A DNA stretch of 64,000 bases from Paenilisteria portnoyi. GTDB taxonomy: Bacteria; Bacillota; Bacilli; Lactobacillales; Listeriaceae. The notes beneath the pieces are model-generated. The model had not been told where the DNA came from. It ran no database searches and was given only the letters and a program-made list of their open reading frames with translations. The translations under genes and the position numbers were made by a program. The stretch's first letter is position 1. Each line of letters begins with the position of its first letter. This document shows, piece after piece, positions 10,226 through 20,302 of the stretch. The DNA lies in the NCBI RefSeq assembly GCF_014322795.1, contig NZ_JAASTT010000006.1:62001-126000 (forward strand), given 5' to 3'.

Positions 10226-11164
10226 TCAATCTGTCATGCTACTATTTTGACCAATAAGGTTGTTTAAATCTTGTGTAAAACGCTCCGCTGCATTGTAACC
10301 CATGTTTTTCAAACGGAAATTCATCGCCGCAACTTCAATAATAACCGCCAAGTTACGCCCAGGACGAACCGGCACTGTAATCTTAGGCACATCAATATCA
10401 AAAATCCGAATCCTCTCTTCATCCAAGCCAACACGGTCGTAATGCTTGTCCGGATCCCAACTTTCCAAATGTACAACAATTGTGATTTTCTTGCTCGAAC
10501 GCACAGCACCAGCACCAAATAGCGTCATCACGTTGATAATTCCCAAACCACGAATCTCAAGCAAATGCTCAATAATCGGTGGTGACTGCCCAATAAGCGT
10601 CAACTCATCTTCCTGTCTAATCTCCACATTATCATCCGCAACCAACCGGTGTCCACGCTTCACAAGCTCAAGCGCCGTCTCACTTTTACCGACACCACTC
10701 GATCCCATAATCATCACACCAAGTCCGTAAATATCGACCAATACACCGTGCATCGAAATCACAGGCGCCAATCTACTTTCCAAATAATTCGTCACATATA
10801 CCGATAAACGCGTTGTTTTCAACTTCGAGCGCAAAACAGGAATTTTCGCTTCCGTCGCAGCTTGCACCAACTCTTTCGGCGCTTCCAAATGGCGCGACAC
10901 AACAAATGCTGGCGTCCGATTCGTACACATTTGGCGGAATCGTTTCAAACACTCATCGCTCGACATCCCCTCCGAAAAAGAAATCTCCGTCATTCCAAAA
11001 AGCTGCACCCGATCCTCTGGGTAATAAGAAAAGAAGCCAGTCAATTCTAAGCCTGGACGTGATAAGTCACTCGTCAAGATTGGTCGTTCCAATCCCTCTT
11101 CCCCACAAATCAATTCCAAATTTAGACGTTCCATTAAATCTTTCACCATTACTGATTTTGTCAT
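10226..11164 (-). CDS. hprK: HPr kinase/phosphorylase
   Basis: Bifunctional sensor that phosphorylates HPr on Ser46 at high energy charge and dephosphorylates it with inorganic phosphate. It thereby controls CcpA-dependent carbon catabolite repression. The 312-residue protein has an N-terminal domain, H139 in the active site, a P-loop GSSGVGKS (154-161) and the HprK signature (201-221, [12 protein letters not shown] onward). A GGAGG site precedes the ATG. It is the first gene of hprK-lgt-ppaX-yvoF. Confidence 0.97.
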   Translation of the reverse strand: MTKSVMVKDLMERLNLELICGEEGLERPILTSDLSRPGLELTGFFSYYPEDRVQLFGMTEISFSEGMSSDECLKRFRQMCTNRTPAFVVSRHLEAPKELVQAATEAKIPVLRSKLKTTRLSVYVTNYLESRLAPVISMHGVLVDIYGLGVMIMGSSGVGKSETALELVKRGHRLVADDNVEIRQEDELTLIGQSPPIIEHLLEIRGLGIINVMTLFGAGAVRSSKKITIVVHLESWDPDKHYDRVGLDEERIRIFDIDVPKITVPVRPGRNLAVIIEVAAMNFRLKNMGYNAAERFTQDLNNLIGQNSSMTD

Positions 11165-11293
11165 GAAAGTACCTCCATTAAGTCAACAGGCACAAAGCTC
11201 AAAACACAGCCCATCCTGCTAATCCTTTTTGTCTACAATCTATATCTCATTTTAGCACTTTCTCATTTTTAAGGCTACCTATTTTTGTACATG

Positions 11294-11353
11294 CAAAAAG
11301 AAACCCCGAAAGTAAGCGATTCTCCATTTTGCGAAGTCCTGCTATTTCGAGGT
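11294..11353 (-). terminator. terminator downstream of yvlD
   Basis: ACCTCGAAA/TTTCGGGGT arms (minus strand; 11345-11353 and 11303-11311, one G-T pair) enclose a partly paired interior and are followed by TTTCTTTTT. It lies 6 bp beyond the yvlD stop. Confidence 0.7.
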
Positions 11354-11359
11354 CTCATC

Positions 11360-11713
11360 TTATCGTGGTTCTTTACTCCAAAGTACTGAATTGATTACCA
11401 TATTAGCAAGCGACATCAGTAGCGCGATTAATAACGCTGTCCCAAACCCATCAATTTGAATGTACGTATCTAGGAAGAATGAGGTCAATTCTAACATCAT
11501 CGCGTTCACAACGAATGTGAACAATCCGAGAGTAAAAATATTGATTGGCAATGTTAAAATGAGGAGAATTGGTCTCACCAACATGTTCAAAATTGCCAAT
11601 ACAAAGCTCGCTATCACGGCTCCTGTAAAGCCTTCTACATGGAAACTATCAAAGAATCCAGATAGTGCGACAAATAATATCGCATTAATTAAAACTCCTG
11701 CTATCCAACGCAT
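11360..11713 (-). CDS. yvlD: YvlD family membrane protein (holin-IV-like fold)
   Basis: A 117-residue protein with four hydrophobic segments (about 4-22, 29-50, 53-77, 88-112). Domain databases class it with superfamily IV phage holins, but it is a chromosomal gene. In Bacillus yvlABCD and Listeria it sits in an envelope-stress operon. No enzymatic motif is visible. It follows yvlC by 9 bp. Confidence 0.85.
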   Translation of the reverse strand: MRWIAGVLINAILFVALSGFFDSFHVEGFTGAVIASFVLAILNMLVRPILLILTLPINIFTLGLFTFVVNAMMLELTSFFLDTYIQIDGFGTALLIALLMSLANMVINSVLWSKEPR

Positions 11714-11722
11714 TTACTTGGA

Positions 11723-11914
11723 TCACTCCCAACTTGTATTAGCTGGCATAAGAACGGCTAGAATGATATAGATGAAGATTCCAGTTCCGAAAAAGAGCGA
11801 TAGAATTGCCCATCCAATACGGACCAATGTAACGTCCCATCCGAAGTATTCGGCGATTCCGCCACATACGCCTGCTAGCATTTTTTGTGATGATGATTTT
11901 GTTAATTTTCTCAT
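11723..11914 (-). CDS. yvlC: PspC-domain membrane protein
   Basis: A 63-residue protein consisting of a single PspC domain. It has a basic N-terminus, the conserved MLAGVCGGIAEYFGWD segment (12-27) and one or two membrane helices (about 33-57). PspC proteins are envelope-stress components. It lies in the operon with a longer PspC/DUF4097 protein upstream and yvlD downstream. Confidence 0.88.
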   Translation of the reverse strand: MRKLTKSSSQKMLAGVCGGIAEYFGWDVTLVRIGWAILSLFFGTGIFIYIILAVLMPANTSWE

Positions 11915-11935
11915 GTTAGTTCCTCCTAAGGTAGA

Positions 11936-13213
11936 TTATACTTGTTTTTCTTCTAATTCGGTAATTTTAATGATGCCATTGTCCACTGCTGCTTGCAATG
12001 TCGCAACACTCATCTCTTCTGAATTTTGTGTGAACACAAGGGATTTATTAGACTCATCCCAAACTTTAGCATTTTTCAAATCAAAATAAATTTTTTCACG
12101 CTTCGTTCCAAGTGTGCCATCCACGTTCCATGTTGCTGGAATTTGGATACGAATATCGCCATGCGGTGCCTTCAAGTCAGCAGCTGTCGCTTGATCATTT
12201 TGAAGAATATAGCCTACATCACCATTTTCGGCGACAGCGACGGTTGTTTGGAAATCTCCTGTAATAGAGACATCACCTTTTGTCGTATGCAACTCGATGT
12301 TTTCAACTTTGCCACTCTTGAATAGAATTTCACCGTCCTCCGTGCTAGCAACGAGGAATTTCCCTGCAGTACCAGTTGATCTGATATCACCGTGACGAAC
12401 CTTAAGCGTACTATCATCCACTTCCATATCGTCATATTTCAGGTTACCATTCAACAATTGAATTCTCACTTGCTCGTAGGCACGTTTTGGAATAGTTAAT
12501 ACGACATCTGTTTTCAATGCATCATTTTTGGATTCAAAAACAAAACGATCGTTGGTCATTTCAAGCGTTGTTTGGCTGAAGAAATAGTCCCACAGCTTCT
12601 CTTCGCTTAGTTGTTGGATTGCTCTAGCTTTGTTATGCACGGAAAGCACCGTACGCATCTTCACGTCGTCTTTATCCCAAGCACGAATAATGATGTCACC
12701 CGTCGCGATTTTTAATTCCATCGTACGGAAAGTCGTATTGTTAAACTCAAATTCACGAATTGGTCTTGGACGCGCAGTCTTTGGTTGCCCGTGGATTTTA
12801 TTTTCTATGTTTCTACGATTTTGATGGTGATTGCCGTGGCGCTCACGAACTTCTCTTGCACGCTCGATATGACGCTGTTGCATTTCTTTAGCGCGCTCTG
12901 TATGCATCGCTTGCGCTTGTTTGATACGCTCACCTTTTGATTGCATTTTTCTTTCGTGGCGATTGTACTTGTCTTTCATCTTCTGCTGGTGGCGATCGAT
13001 TACTTCATCGTAGCTTGTATTCTCGGAAGGGATGATAAACAAGGCAATAATATAAGCAATAACCCCGATCATCGTTTTCCAAGAAATAATAATAAGTACA
13101 ACATAGATAATACGTAAAATGTTAGCGTCGATGCCGAGATATTCAGATAATCCGCCAAAAACCCCGCCTATTTTACGATCTGATCTGGATCTCCTTAATT
13201 TTTTGTCCATCAT
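11936..13213 (-). CDS. PspC domain fused to DUF4097 beta-helix domain
   Basis: A 425-residue protein with an N-terminal PspC domain (about 3-62, GGVFGGLSEYLGID plus membrane helices). A strongly charged Arg/His/Gln/Met-rich stretch (about 70-140), likely coiled coil, follows, then a DUF4097 putative adhesin domain (about 150-400) of short beta-strand repeats. In L. monocytogenes the equivalent gene belongs, as I recall, to the LiaR-controlled cell envelope stress regulon. Its biochemical role is unknown. The DUF4097 domain is shared with yvlB just upstream. Confidence 0.85.
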   Translation of the reverse strand: MMDKKLRRSRSDRKIGGVFGGLSEYLGIDANILRIIYVVLIIISWKTMIGVIAYIIALFIIPSENTSYDEVIDRHQQKMKDKYNRHERKMQSKGERIKQAQAMHTERAKEMQQRHIERAREVRERHGNHHQNRRNIENKIHGQPKTARPRPIREFEFNNTTFRTMELKIATGDIIIRAWDKDDVKMRTVLSVHNKARAIQQLSEEKLWDYFFSQTTLEMTNDRFVFESKNDALKTDVVLTIPKRAYEQVRIQLLNGNLKYDDMEVDDSTLKVRHGDIRSTGTAGKFLVASTEDGEILFKSGKVENIELHTTKGDVSITGDFQTTVAVAENGDVGYILQNDQATAADLKAPHGDIRIQIPATWNVDGTLGTKREKIYFDLKNAKVWDESNKSLVFTQNSEEMSVATLQAAVDNGIIKITELEEKQV

Positions 13214-13249
13214 TGTTCCTTCCTTTCATTTATAAATATGTAACAAAAC

Positions 13250-13298
13250 GCGCTATCCCTGAAACTATTTCGAATGAGATAATCCCAAGCGATAGCGC
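13250..13298 (-). terminator. hairpin between yvlB and the PspC/DUF4097 gene
   Basis: Perfect 8-bp arms GCGCTATC (13250-13257) and GATAGCGC (13291-13298) enclose a 33-nt interior. On the minus strand only GTTTTG follows, so termination may be partial, letting some transcription continue into the downstream genes. Confidence 0.45.
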
Positions 13299-13305
13299 AT
13301 CTTTC

Positions 13306-14529
13306 TTATTTCACGTCTTTTACTCTCACGTTACCAGTCGTTGCTTCTGCTTCGATTTTCAAAACAGCTTCATTCGATTTTGGTAGTTTTGTGAAAAGAA
13401 TCGTTTTGTTTACAGAATCAGATGTCTCGTCAAGCACGTCCGCATCTGAAATTCCTAGATTAATCTTACCTAGATTCGTGTGCAATTTACCATCTACACC
13501 TAGCTCACTCGGCACTTGAACATCAATGTTACCAACACCAGTTTTTGTTTTCAAGAAACTAGAATCATGGTTCGTTAATGTAAATGAAATATTTCCTGTT
13601 TTTGTTTGTAGATTAGTTGAATCGAATGCACCTTTAGCAGAAACATTACCGTGGAATGTTTTTAGCGACAAGTCACGAACCGTACCACTGTTGACACGGA
13701 CATTTCCATTGATAGATTCAATCTCTGTTAGTGTCGTGTTCAACGTACCTATGCTGATATTACCATTCGTTGTTTTTGCAAACATGTCGCGACCTGTCAA
13801 GCCTTCAATATGAAGATTACCGTTCAAAATCTTGATAGATACATAATCATATTCGCGTTCTGGCAAGTACACCGTCAAGTTCGTTACCACTTGTTTTGAT
13901 GGTGATTGGAAACGTAAAGTCTCTTCGTCCACACGCAATGTCGTTTTGTCAAAGAAGATTTGTAATGCTTCCTCTTCTGGATACTCTTTGAAAAGCTTGA
14001 TATTCGCGTGTACCTTCACGTCGTTGCTATCCCATGTCTTGAATTCCACATTACCGTTCGCAATTTCAAACTCTAAAATCGATAAAGTCGTGTCATGATA
14101 AACAAAATCACGTTCTAATTTCGTAGATGTCAAGAATGGAATTGGCATATCCTTCACTTGCTCGAAAGCACTGTTCAAAAATTTACCGAACTTTTCTCCT
14201 GCTTGAGAAAGCTCATCCATGATTTGGCGACCAGTGTCTTGCTGTTTCTCTTGACCAGCTTCTGGTTTTTGTTTTGGTTGTGGGCGTTTCTTGTAAGAAG
14301 CACCACCACGATAAGGATTTTCTTTCGTATTCCAACCTTGCGAATAATCGTATTCTTCTTCCACAACCTCTTCTTCCACATCGTCTACTGTTTGAGAAGA
14401 ACGAATATCCTCTGCCGCTGCACTTTTACCTTCTTTTTTGGAAATATTCTCAAGTAAGGTTAGCGCTTCTTCCGTGGAAATAATACCTTGTTTCACTAAT
14501 TCTAAAATTCGTTTGCGTTCGTTTTCCAT
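13306..14529 (-). CDS. yvlB: YvlB/LiaX-like DUF4097 protein
   Basis: A 407-residue protein without signal peptide. An N-terminal helical SHOCT-like segment (1-33, RILELVKQGIISTEEALTLL) precedes an acidic linker (about 40-110) and a DUF4097 beta-repeat domain (about 145-400). This architecture matches Bacillus YvlB and enterococcal LiaX, which sense or modulate the response to cell-wall-active peptides. It heads the yvlB-PspC/DUF4097-yvlC-yvlD group. A GGAGGA site precedes the ATG. Confidence 0.85.
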   Translation of the reverse strand: MENERKRILELVKQGIISTEEALTLLENISKKEGKSAAAEDIRSSQTVDDVEEEVVEEEYDYSQGWNTKENPYRGGASYKKRPQPKQKPEAGQEKQQDTGRQIMDELSQAGEKFGKFLNSAFEQVKDMPIPFLTSTKLERDFVYHDTTLSILEFEIANGNVEFKTWDSNDVKVHANIKLFKEYPEEEALQIFFDKTTLRVDEETLRFQSPSKQVVTNLTVYLPEREYDYVSIKILNGNLHIEGLTGRDMFAKTTNGNISIGTLNTTLTEIESINGNVRVNSGTVRDLSLKTFHGNVSAKGAFDSTNLQTKTGNISFTLTNHDSSFLKTKTGVGNIDVQVPSELGVDGKLHTNLGKINLGISDADVLDETSDSVNKTILFTKLPKSNEAVLKIEAEATTGNVRVKDVK

Positions 14530-14610
14530 TGTTTCTTCCTCCTCGTGGAAATATAGCGATATCCATTAAGTATTTGTAAACTAAATTATTGGTTTCTAAC
14601 TGATAACTCT

Positions 14611-14639
14611 ATTATGACGGACAAGACGATTTCTGTCAT
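14611..14639 (-). promoter_or_regulatory. promoter of yvlB with overlapping inverted repeat
   Basis: Minus-strand -35 ATGACA (14639-14634) and -10 CATAAT (14616-14611) are separated by 17 bp. ATGAC (14614-14618) and GTCAT (14635-14639) form an inverted repeat spanning both elements (7 of 8 bases match in the extended arms), a possible regulator site. Confidence 0.55.
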
Positions 14640-14698
14640 ACAACCAGAGTATGATTATTGCTTTAGACTTTCGGCACTCTGGGAATAGGTGTATACGC

Positions 14699-14774
14699 AA
14701 AAAAAATCGGCGGCAAGCGTTCGCAATGCGAATGCTTGCCGCCGATTTGTGTGAAGCTTAGTTTACGTCCTACC
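14699..14774 (-). terminator. uvrA terminator, short form of the dispersed hairpin repeat
   Basis: A 21-bp stem with one mismatch (14704-14724 and 14728-14748, 3-nt loop) is followed on the minus strand by eight T residues, an excellent intrinsic terminator for uvrA. The arms begin AAATCGGCG and end CGATTTGTGT. With the flank AAGC...CGTCCTACC (to 14774) they match the ends of the long repeats at 19802 and 28755, but the ~75-bp interior is absent. Confidence 0.85.
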
Positions 14775-14810
14775 AAGAAAATTGGGTTGGGCGCTCTTCA
14801 GCTTATTTTG

Positions 14811-17678
14811 TTAGTCTGCTTTGCTTGCTATTTTTTCTTTCATTCTGGCTTTATCACGGGTTAGGATTGGCTTGAGGTATTTTCCAGTGTAAGATTTGGC
14901 TACTTTTGCGACTTGTTCTGGTGTGCCTTTTGCGATGATTTGGCCGCCACCATCTCCGCCTTCTGGTCCTAAGTCAATGACATGATCGGCTTGTTTGATA
15001 ACGTCTAAATTGTGCTCTATTACTAGAACGGTATCGCCATTTTCATCTACTAAACGCTGTAATACTTTGAGTAAGCGCGCGATGTCATCTGCGTGTAAAC
15101 CAGTTGTTGGCTCATCTAAAATATAGAATGACTTACCATTACTGCGTTTGTGCAATTCGGAGGCTAGTTTCACACGTTGCGCTTCTCCGCCTGATAGCGT
15201 CGTTGCGGGTTGTCCTAAACGAATATATCCTAGCCCCACGTCTACTATTGTTTGTAGTTTACGGCTTATACGCGGAAGGTTTTTAAAGAAATCTAAGCCT
15301 TCTTCTACCGTCATATTTAATACTTCAGCAATATTTTTCCCTTTAAAACGGATATCTAGTGTCTCACTATTATACCGTTTACCATGACAAATTTCACACG
15401 GTACATACACATCAGGCAAGAAATGCATCTCTATTTTGATAATGCCATCGCCTTTACATGCTTCACAACGACCACCTTTTACGTTGAAACTGAAGCGACC
15501 TTTTTTGTAGCCACGAATTTTTGCTTCGTTTGTGGACGCGAATAAATCACGGATATCATCGAATACGCCTGTGTAAGTAGCTGGGTTGGAACGAGGTGTC
15601 CGCCCAATTGGGGATTGATCGATGTCGATAATCTTCTCTAGGTGCTCCATTCCATTTATTGCTTTGTGTTCCCCAGGTTTGGCGTGTGCCCGATTAAGAT
15701 GTCGCGATAAAGCTTTGCGAAGTACTTCATTCACTAGCGAGCTTTTTCCAGATCCAGAAACCCCAGTCACGCATGTAAAAGTTCCTAATGGGAATGTCGC
15801 GGTCACATTTTTTAGGTTATTTGCTTTGGCACCGACGACTTCTAGCTTATTACCACTGCCTTTACGACGAGCAGAGGGAATTGGGATAAACTTCTTTCCA
15901 GATAAATAGGCGCCTGTGATAGAATTCTTATTATTCCGCACTTCTTCAGGCGTTCCAGCAGCGACAACTTCTCCACCATGTTCTCCAGCACCTGGACCAA
16001 TATCGATTAAATAGTCCGCTGCGAGCATTGTATCCTCATCGTGTTCTACTACAATCAGTGTATTACCAATATCGCGCATGCTTTGAAGTGTATGAACCAG
16101 TCGATCGTTGTCGCGTTGATGCAATCCAATCGAAGGCTCATCCAAAATATACAATACACCTGTTAAGCGTGAACCAATCTGTGTTGCCAACCGAATCCGT
16201 TGCGCCTCTCCACCCGAAAGCGTTCCAGCAGCGCGGCTCAATGTTAAATAATCCAATCCAACATTCTTCAAAAATCCTAAGCGTTGTTTTACTTCTTTCA
16301 AAATTGGTTTCGCAATCTGCGTTTCTTTTTCAGATAGGGTCACTTCATCGAAAAAATTCAGTGCTTCAATAATGGAGAAATTACTCACGTCACCGAGATG
16401 TGTCTTATTAATTTTAACGGCTAGCGCTTCTTCTTTAAGACGATAGCCTTTACAAGATGGGCATGGTAAATCCGTCATGTATTGTGCCATTTGCTCTCTA
16501 GTGAAATCTGAACTTGTTTCGCGATAACGACGCTCCACGTTGAGGATGATGCCCTCAAACGGTATATTTGTTTCACGCGTCATTCCAAAATCATTTTTAT
16601 ATTCAAAGTAGAACTCTTTACCGTTTGAACCGTTCAGGATAATATCTAAATGCTCTTTCGGTAAATCTTCTAATGGTGTATCCATGTCAATAGCGAACTC
16701 TTTACAAGCCGCCGCAAGCATTTTCGGATAGTATTGAGAGCTGATCGGCTTCCAAGGAATAATAGCTCCGTCGTTAAGTGATAGACTCATATCTGGGATA
16801 ACTGTATCAATATCTACTTCTAATTTCGTCCCAAGGCCATCACATGTTGGACAAGCACCAAATGGACTGTTAAAGGAGAACATTCTTGGCTCTAACTCAC
16901 CAACAGAAAAACCACAGTATGGACAAGCGTAATGTTCGCTAAATAGTAATTCTTTATCGCCAATAACATCAACAACAGCATAACCATCTGCTAATCTCAA
17001 TGCCGACTCGATAGAATCGAATAAGCGAGAGGTAACGCCTTCCTTCACAACGATACGGTCAATCACGATATCAATAGAGTGTTTCTTGTTCTTTTCAAGC
17101 TCAATCTCGTCTCCAATATCATACATATCTCCGTCGATACGAACGCGCACATAGCCCTCTTTTTTAATACCTTCTAACGTTTTCTTGTGTGCACCCTTTT
17201 TACCTGAAACTATCGGTGCTAGAATCTGTATACGCGTTTTATCTGGCAATTCTAAAACACGATCTACCATCTGCTCAATCGTTTGTGATGAAATCTCAAT
17301 ACCATGATTGGGGCAAACCGGATGTCCTACTCGTGCATACATCAGACGTAAATAATCATGGATTTCCGTGACAGTCCCTACTGTTGATCGTGGATTTCGA
17401 CTCGTTGTCTTTTGGTCAATAGATATCGCTGGTGATAAACCTTCAATTAAATCTACATCCGGTTTATCCATTTGACCTAAAAATTGACGTGCATAAGAAG
17501 ATAGCGATTCCACGTAGCGTCGTTGTCCTTCTGCGTAAATCGTATCAAAAGCTAGCGACGATTTCCCCGAACCAGACAAGCCTGTCATAACAACAAGCTT
17601 ATCTCGTGGAATTTCGACATTAATATTTTTTAAATTGTTGGCTCTTGCGCCTTGTATCACAATTTTATCTTTTTCCAA
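14811..17678 (-). CDS. uvrA: excinuclease ABC subunit A
   Basis: Damage-recognition ATPase of nucleotide excision repair; it loads UvrB at lesions. It has 955 residues with two ABC ATPase halves: Walker A GLSGSGKS at 33-40 and a second GVSGSGKSS near 640. LSGGEAQR signatures and zinc-finger Cys pairs (CPYC...CPTC near 275; CEAC...CEIC near 740) are present. It starts 6 bp after the uvrB stop, forming a uvrBA operon, and ends at a strong terminator. Confidence 0.98.
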   Translation of the reverse strand: MEKDKIVIQGARANNLKNINVEIPRDKLVVMTGLSGSGKSSLAFDTIYAEGQRRYVESLSSYARQFLGQMDKPDVDLIEGLSPAISIDQKTTSRNPRSTVGTVTEIHDYLRLMYARVGHPVCPNHGIEISSQTIEQMVDRVLELPDKTRIQILAPIVSGKKGAHKKTLEGIKKEGYVRVRIDGDMYDIGDEIELEKNKKHSIDIVIDRIVVKEGVTSRLFDSIESALRLADGYAVVDVIGDKELLFSEHYACPYCGFSVGELEPRMFSFNSPFGACPTCDGLGTKLEVDIDTVIPDMSLSLNDGAIIPWKPISSQYYPKMLAAACKEFAIDMDTPLEDLPKEHLDIILNGSNGKEFYFEYKNDFGMTRETNIPFEGIILNVERRYRETSSDFTREQMAQYMTDLPCPSCKGYRLKEEALAVKINKTHLGDVSNFSIIEALNFFDEVTLSEKETQIAKPILKEVKQRLGFLKNVGLDYLTLSRAAGTLSGGEAQRIRLATQIGSRLTGVLYILDEPSIGLHQRDNDRLVHTLQSMRDIGNTLIVVEHDEDTMLAADYLIDIGPGAGEHGGEVVAAGTPEEVRNNKNSITGAYLSGKKFIPIPSARRKGSGNKLEVVGAKANNLKNVTATFPLGTFTCVTGVSGSGKSSLVNEVLRKALSRHLNRAHAKPGEHKAINGMEHLEKIIDIDQSPIGRTPRSNPATYTGVFDDIRDLFASTNEAKIRGYKKGRFSFNVKGGRCEACKGDGIIKIEMHFLPDVYVPCEICHGKRYNSETLDIRFKGKNIAEVLNMTVEEGLDFFKNLPRISRKLQTIVDVGLGYIRLGQPATTLSGGEAQRVKLASELHKRSNGKSFYILDEPTTGLHADDIARLLKVLQRLVDENGDTVLVIEHNLDVIKQADHVIDLGPEGGDGGGQIIAKGTPEQVAKVAKSYTGKYLKPILTRDKARMKEKIASKAD

Positions 17679-17684
17679 CTCTAA

Positions 17685-19661
17685 TCATCCTTCCGCTTTT
17701 AACTCGAGTAAGGTATCACGAAGTTGCGCTGCACGTTCAAAGTCGAGTGCTTTTGCCGCATCTTTCATTTCATGTTCTAATTCTTCGATAAATGCCATTC
17801 GTTCTTTCTTATTCATCTTGCTAAGGTCTTTCAGGTGCTCAGCTTCTCTTGTTTCAGCAGCAGTTGTTGCAGCGATGACCCCACGAACATCCTTAATAAT
17901 CGTTTGCGGCGTAATACCATGCTCTAAGTTATAAGCCTCTTGTATCTCACGACGGCGCGATGTCTCACTAATTGCAAACTTCATAGAATCCGTCATCTTG
18001 TCCGCATACATAATAACTTTACCGTTCTGATTACGCGCGGCACGACCAATTGTTTGGACGAGAGAACGCTCTGAGCGGAGGAAGCCTTCTTTATCAGCAT
18101 CAAGAATTGTGACTAACGAGACCTCTGGTATATCGATTCCTTCACGTAACAAGTTAATCCCAACAAGGACATCATACACACCAAGTCGCAAGTCCCGAAT
18201 AATCTCAATCCGTTCCAACGTCTTAACTTCTGAATGCAGATATTGCACTTTAATACCAGTTTCCTTCAAATAATCCGTTAAATCCTCTGACATTTTCTTC
18301 GTTAGCGTTGTAATCAAAACACGTTCATTTTTCTTAATACGTTCATTTATTTCATCTATCAAATCATCAATTTGTCCTTCGATTGGTCGAATTTCTATAA
18401 TCGGATCAAGCAGACCTGTAGGACGAATGATTTGTTGAATAACATCTGGATTTAAGGCCAGTTCATATGGACCCGGTGTCGCCGAAATATACATAATTTG
18501 ATTGACATGCTTCTCAAATTCCTCTAAACGCAACGGACGATTATCCAGTGCCGATGGAAGCCTGAAACCATGATCTACCAACATCTGTTTGCGCGCTTGG
18601 TCCCCATTGTACATACCACGAATTTGCGGCATCGTTACGTGGGATTCATCAATAACTATTTGGAAATCATCCGGGAAAAAGTCTAACAGCGTATAAGGCG
18701 TGGAGCCAGCTTCGCGCAAACCTAAATGACGTGAATAGTTCTCAACGCCCGAACAATAACCCATCTCTTCCATCATTTCAATATCATAATTCGTACGTTG
18801 CTCCAAACGCTGTGCCTCGAGCAGTTTATTATCTTCACGCAGTACTTTCAAGCGGTCCTCTAACTCCGCCTTAATGTTCACAATTGCCTTCTTCATAATA
18901 TCTGGACGCGTAACAAAGTGGGACGCTGGGAAAATAGATACGTGTTCCCGTTCTCCAATTATTTCACCTGTTAGGGCATCCACTTCACGAATCCGCTCAA
19001 TTTCATCGCCAAAAAATTCGACACGCATACAGTGTTCATCACGTGACGCTGGGAAAATCTCCACAACATCTCCGCGGACACGAAAACGACCGCGCTGGAA
19101 ATCAATATCGTTACGATCATACTGTATTTCTACTAAATCGCGTAACAATTGATCGCGGCTAATCTCCATTCCAGGTCGCAAGGAAACAAGCATAGCACCA
19201 TATTCTTCTGGAGAACCCAATCCGTAAATACAGGACACACTGGCTATAATAATAACATCTCGTCGTTCAAACAAAGATGCTGTCGCAGAATGTCGCAATT
19301 TATCAATTTCATCATTCACACTGGAATCCTTTTCTATGAAGGTATCTGTTTGCGGTACATATGCCTCTGGTTGATAGTAATCATAGTAACTTACAAAATA
19401 TTCCACTGCGTTATCTGGAAAAAACTCTTTAAATTCACTATATAGTTGTCCTGCCAACGTCTTATTATGAGCGATGACCAGGGTTGGCTTATTGACTTCT
19501 TGAATCACATTAGAAACTGTAAACGTCTTCCCTGTTCCAGTTGCCCCAAGTAAGGTTTGATGTTTTACACCGTTGTTAAGGCCTGCAACCAATTTCTCGA
19601 TAGCTTTCGGTTGATCCCCTTGTGGCGTGTATTTCGAAACTAGTTGAAATGTATCCTTCAC
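17685..19661 (-). CDS. uvrB: excinuclease ABC subunit B
   Basis: Helicase-like subunit that verifies damage and recruits UvrC. The 658-residue length is standard. Walker A GATGTGKT is at 39-46. The beta-hairpin region [10 protein letters not shown] is near 92, helicase motif II DESH near 336, motif VI IGRAARN near 540, and the C-terminal UVR domain (about 620-655) binds UvrC. AAGGAGGAG precedes the ATG. A LexA-like box upstream suggests SOS control. Confidence 0.98.
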   Translation of the reverse strand: MKDTFQLVSKYTPQGDQPKAIEKLVAGLNNGVKHQTLLGATGTGKTFTVSNVIQEVNKPTLVIAHNKTLAGQLYSEFKEFFPDNAVEYFVSYYDYYQPEAYVPQTDTFIEKDSSVNDEIDKLRHSATASLFERRDVIIIASVSCIYGLGSPEEYGAMLVSLRPGMEISRDQLLRDLVEIQYDRNDIDFQRGRFRVRGDVVEIFPASRDEHCMRVEFFGDEIERIREVDALTGEIIGEREHVSIFPASHFVTRPDIMKKAIVNIKAELEDRLKVLREDNKLLEAQRLEQRTNYDIEMMEEMGYCSGVENYSRHLGLREAGSTPYTLLDFFPDDFQIVIDESHVTMPQIRGMYNGDQARKQMLVDHGFRLPSALDNRPLRLEEFEKHVNQIMYISATPGPYELALNPDVIQQIIRPTGLLDPIIEIRPIEGQIDDLIDEINERIKKNERVLITTLTKKMSEDLTDYLKETGIKVQYLHSEVKTLERIEIIRDLRLGVYDVLVGINLLREGIDIPEVSLVTILDADKEGFLRSERSLVQTIGRAARNQNGKVIMYADKMTDSMKFAISETSRRREIQEAYNLEHGITPQTIIKDVRGVIAATTAAETREAEHLKDLSKMNKKERMAFIEELEHEMKDAAKALDFERAAQLRDTLLELKAEG

Positions 19662-19731
19662 CTTTTCTCCTCCTTTAGCAAAACGAAAGTGAGTCTAGGC
19701 AAATCCCAGACTCATCACATGTATTCATTTT

Positions 19732-19777
19732 ATCATAATTGTTCCAAATTCGCTAGTAAAAAGCGAACGTATTTTCG
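19732..19777 (-). promoter_or_regulatory. uvrBA promoter with LexA-like box
   Basis: Minus-strand -35 TTTACT (19760-19755) and -10 TATGAT (19737-19732), 17-bp spacer. Next to the -35, CGAACGTATTTTCG (19764-19777) matches the Gram-positive LexA/DinR pattern CGAAC-N4-GTTCG except for one base. Confidence 0.6.
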
Positions 19778-19801
19778 CATCCATGTAACACGAAGAGGAT
19801 G

Positions 19802-19965
19802 GAACATAATCCTAATAAATCGGCGACAAGCGTTCGCATTCAGGGGATTTGGCGGACTTCCGGTTCTCACATACACAAGTATGCTCCGCTTCCGGCTTCC
19901 ACCAAATCCCCTGAATACAAACGCTTTCGCTCGATTTGTGTAAAGCAGAATTTTTCGTCCTACCC
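19802..19965. repeat. dispersed long-hairpin repeat, copy B
   Basis: A 164-bp element whose core (19817-19937, 121 bp) folds into one long imperfect hairpin. AAATCG pairs with CGATTT, AAGCGTT with AACGCTT, a perfect 15-bp block runs 19838-19852 with 19902-19916, then CCGG/CCGG and a tip CATAC-ACAA-GTATG. It lies between uvrB and the csbA stop. A near-identical copy is at 28755-28920. The rest of the 377-bp uvrB-csbA gap holds the uvrB promoter; no gene is visible. Confidence 0.85.
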
Positions 19966-20038
19966 GAAGAAATGGGAGAGCGTTTTTGCTTTATCTTGAA
20001 TTTGTCTCAACCTCTTTCATCATATACACGCGCCTTTT

Positions 20039-20281
20039 TCACACTTCTTTGTCTGCCTGACGCAACCTGCCCAGCATCCGTGTTGCTAGGAAGAATCCCA
20101 CCGTCATCGAAATCGCGTCTAGACATATGAGCCACCACGTATTTGTGAAACCCATGCGAGCAGAAACAGCTATTAAAATCACGGTTAACCCTAAACCTAC
20201 GAAACGCTGGTACGTAATTCGCGATAATATGATAACCAACAATCCTGGAAAAATTAATGCCGAAATTAGCTGATCCCACAT
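20039..20281 (-). CDS. csbA: CsbA family membrane protein
   Basis: An 80-residue protein with three hydrophobic segments (about 5-20, 27-43, 49-68). It resembles Bacillus CsbA, a SigB-controlled general stress membrane protein of unknown function that also lies just upstream of uvrBA. It starts 21 bp after the HD-hydrolase stop, so the two may be cotranscribed. Confidence 0.8.
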   Translation of the reverse strand: MWDQLISALIFPGLLVIILSRITYQRFVGLGLTVILIAVSARMGFTNTWWLICLDAISMTVGFFLATRMLGRLRQADKEV

Positions 20282-20302
20282 AGGCTTCGCTCTCCCTCTT
20301 TT

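Noticed and set aside
11360-11713. Holin-like protein as a sign of prophage
   Set aside because: It is the chromosomal YvlD family in a conserved envelope-stress gene group. No phage genes, integrase or attachment sites are nearby.
19799-19999. Small plus-strand open frames across repeat copy B
   Set aside because: They fall entirely within a palindromic repeat, have no ribosome binding site, and are not matched by an equivalent frame in copy C.
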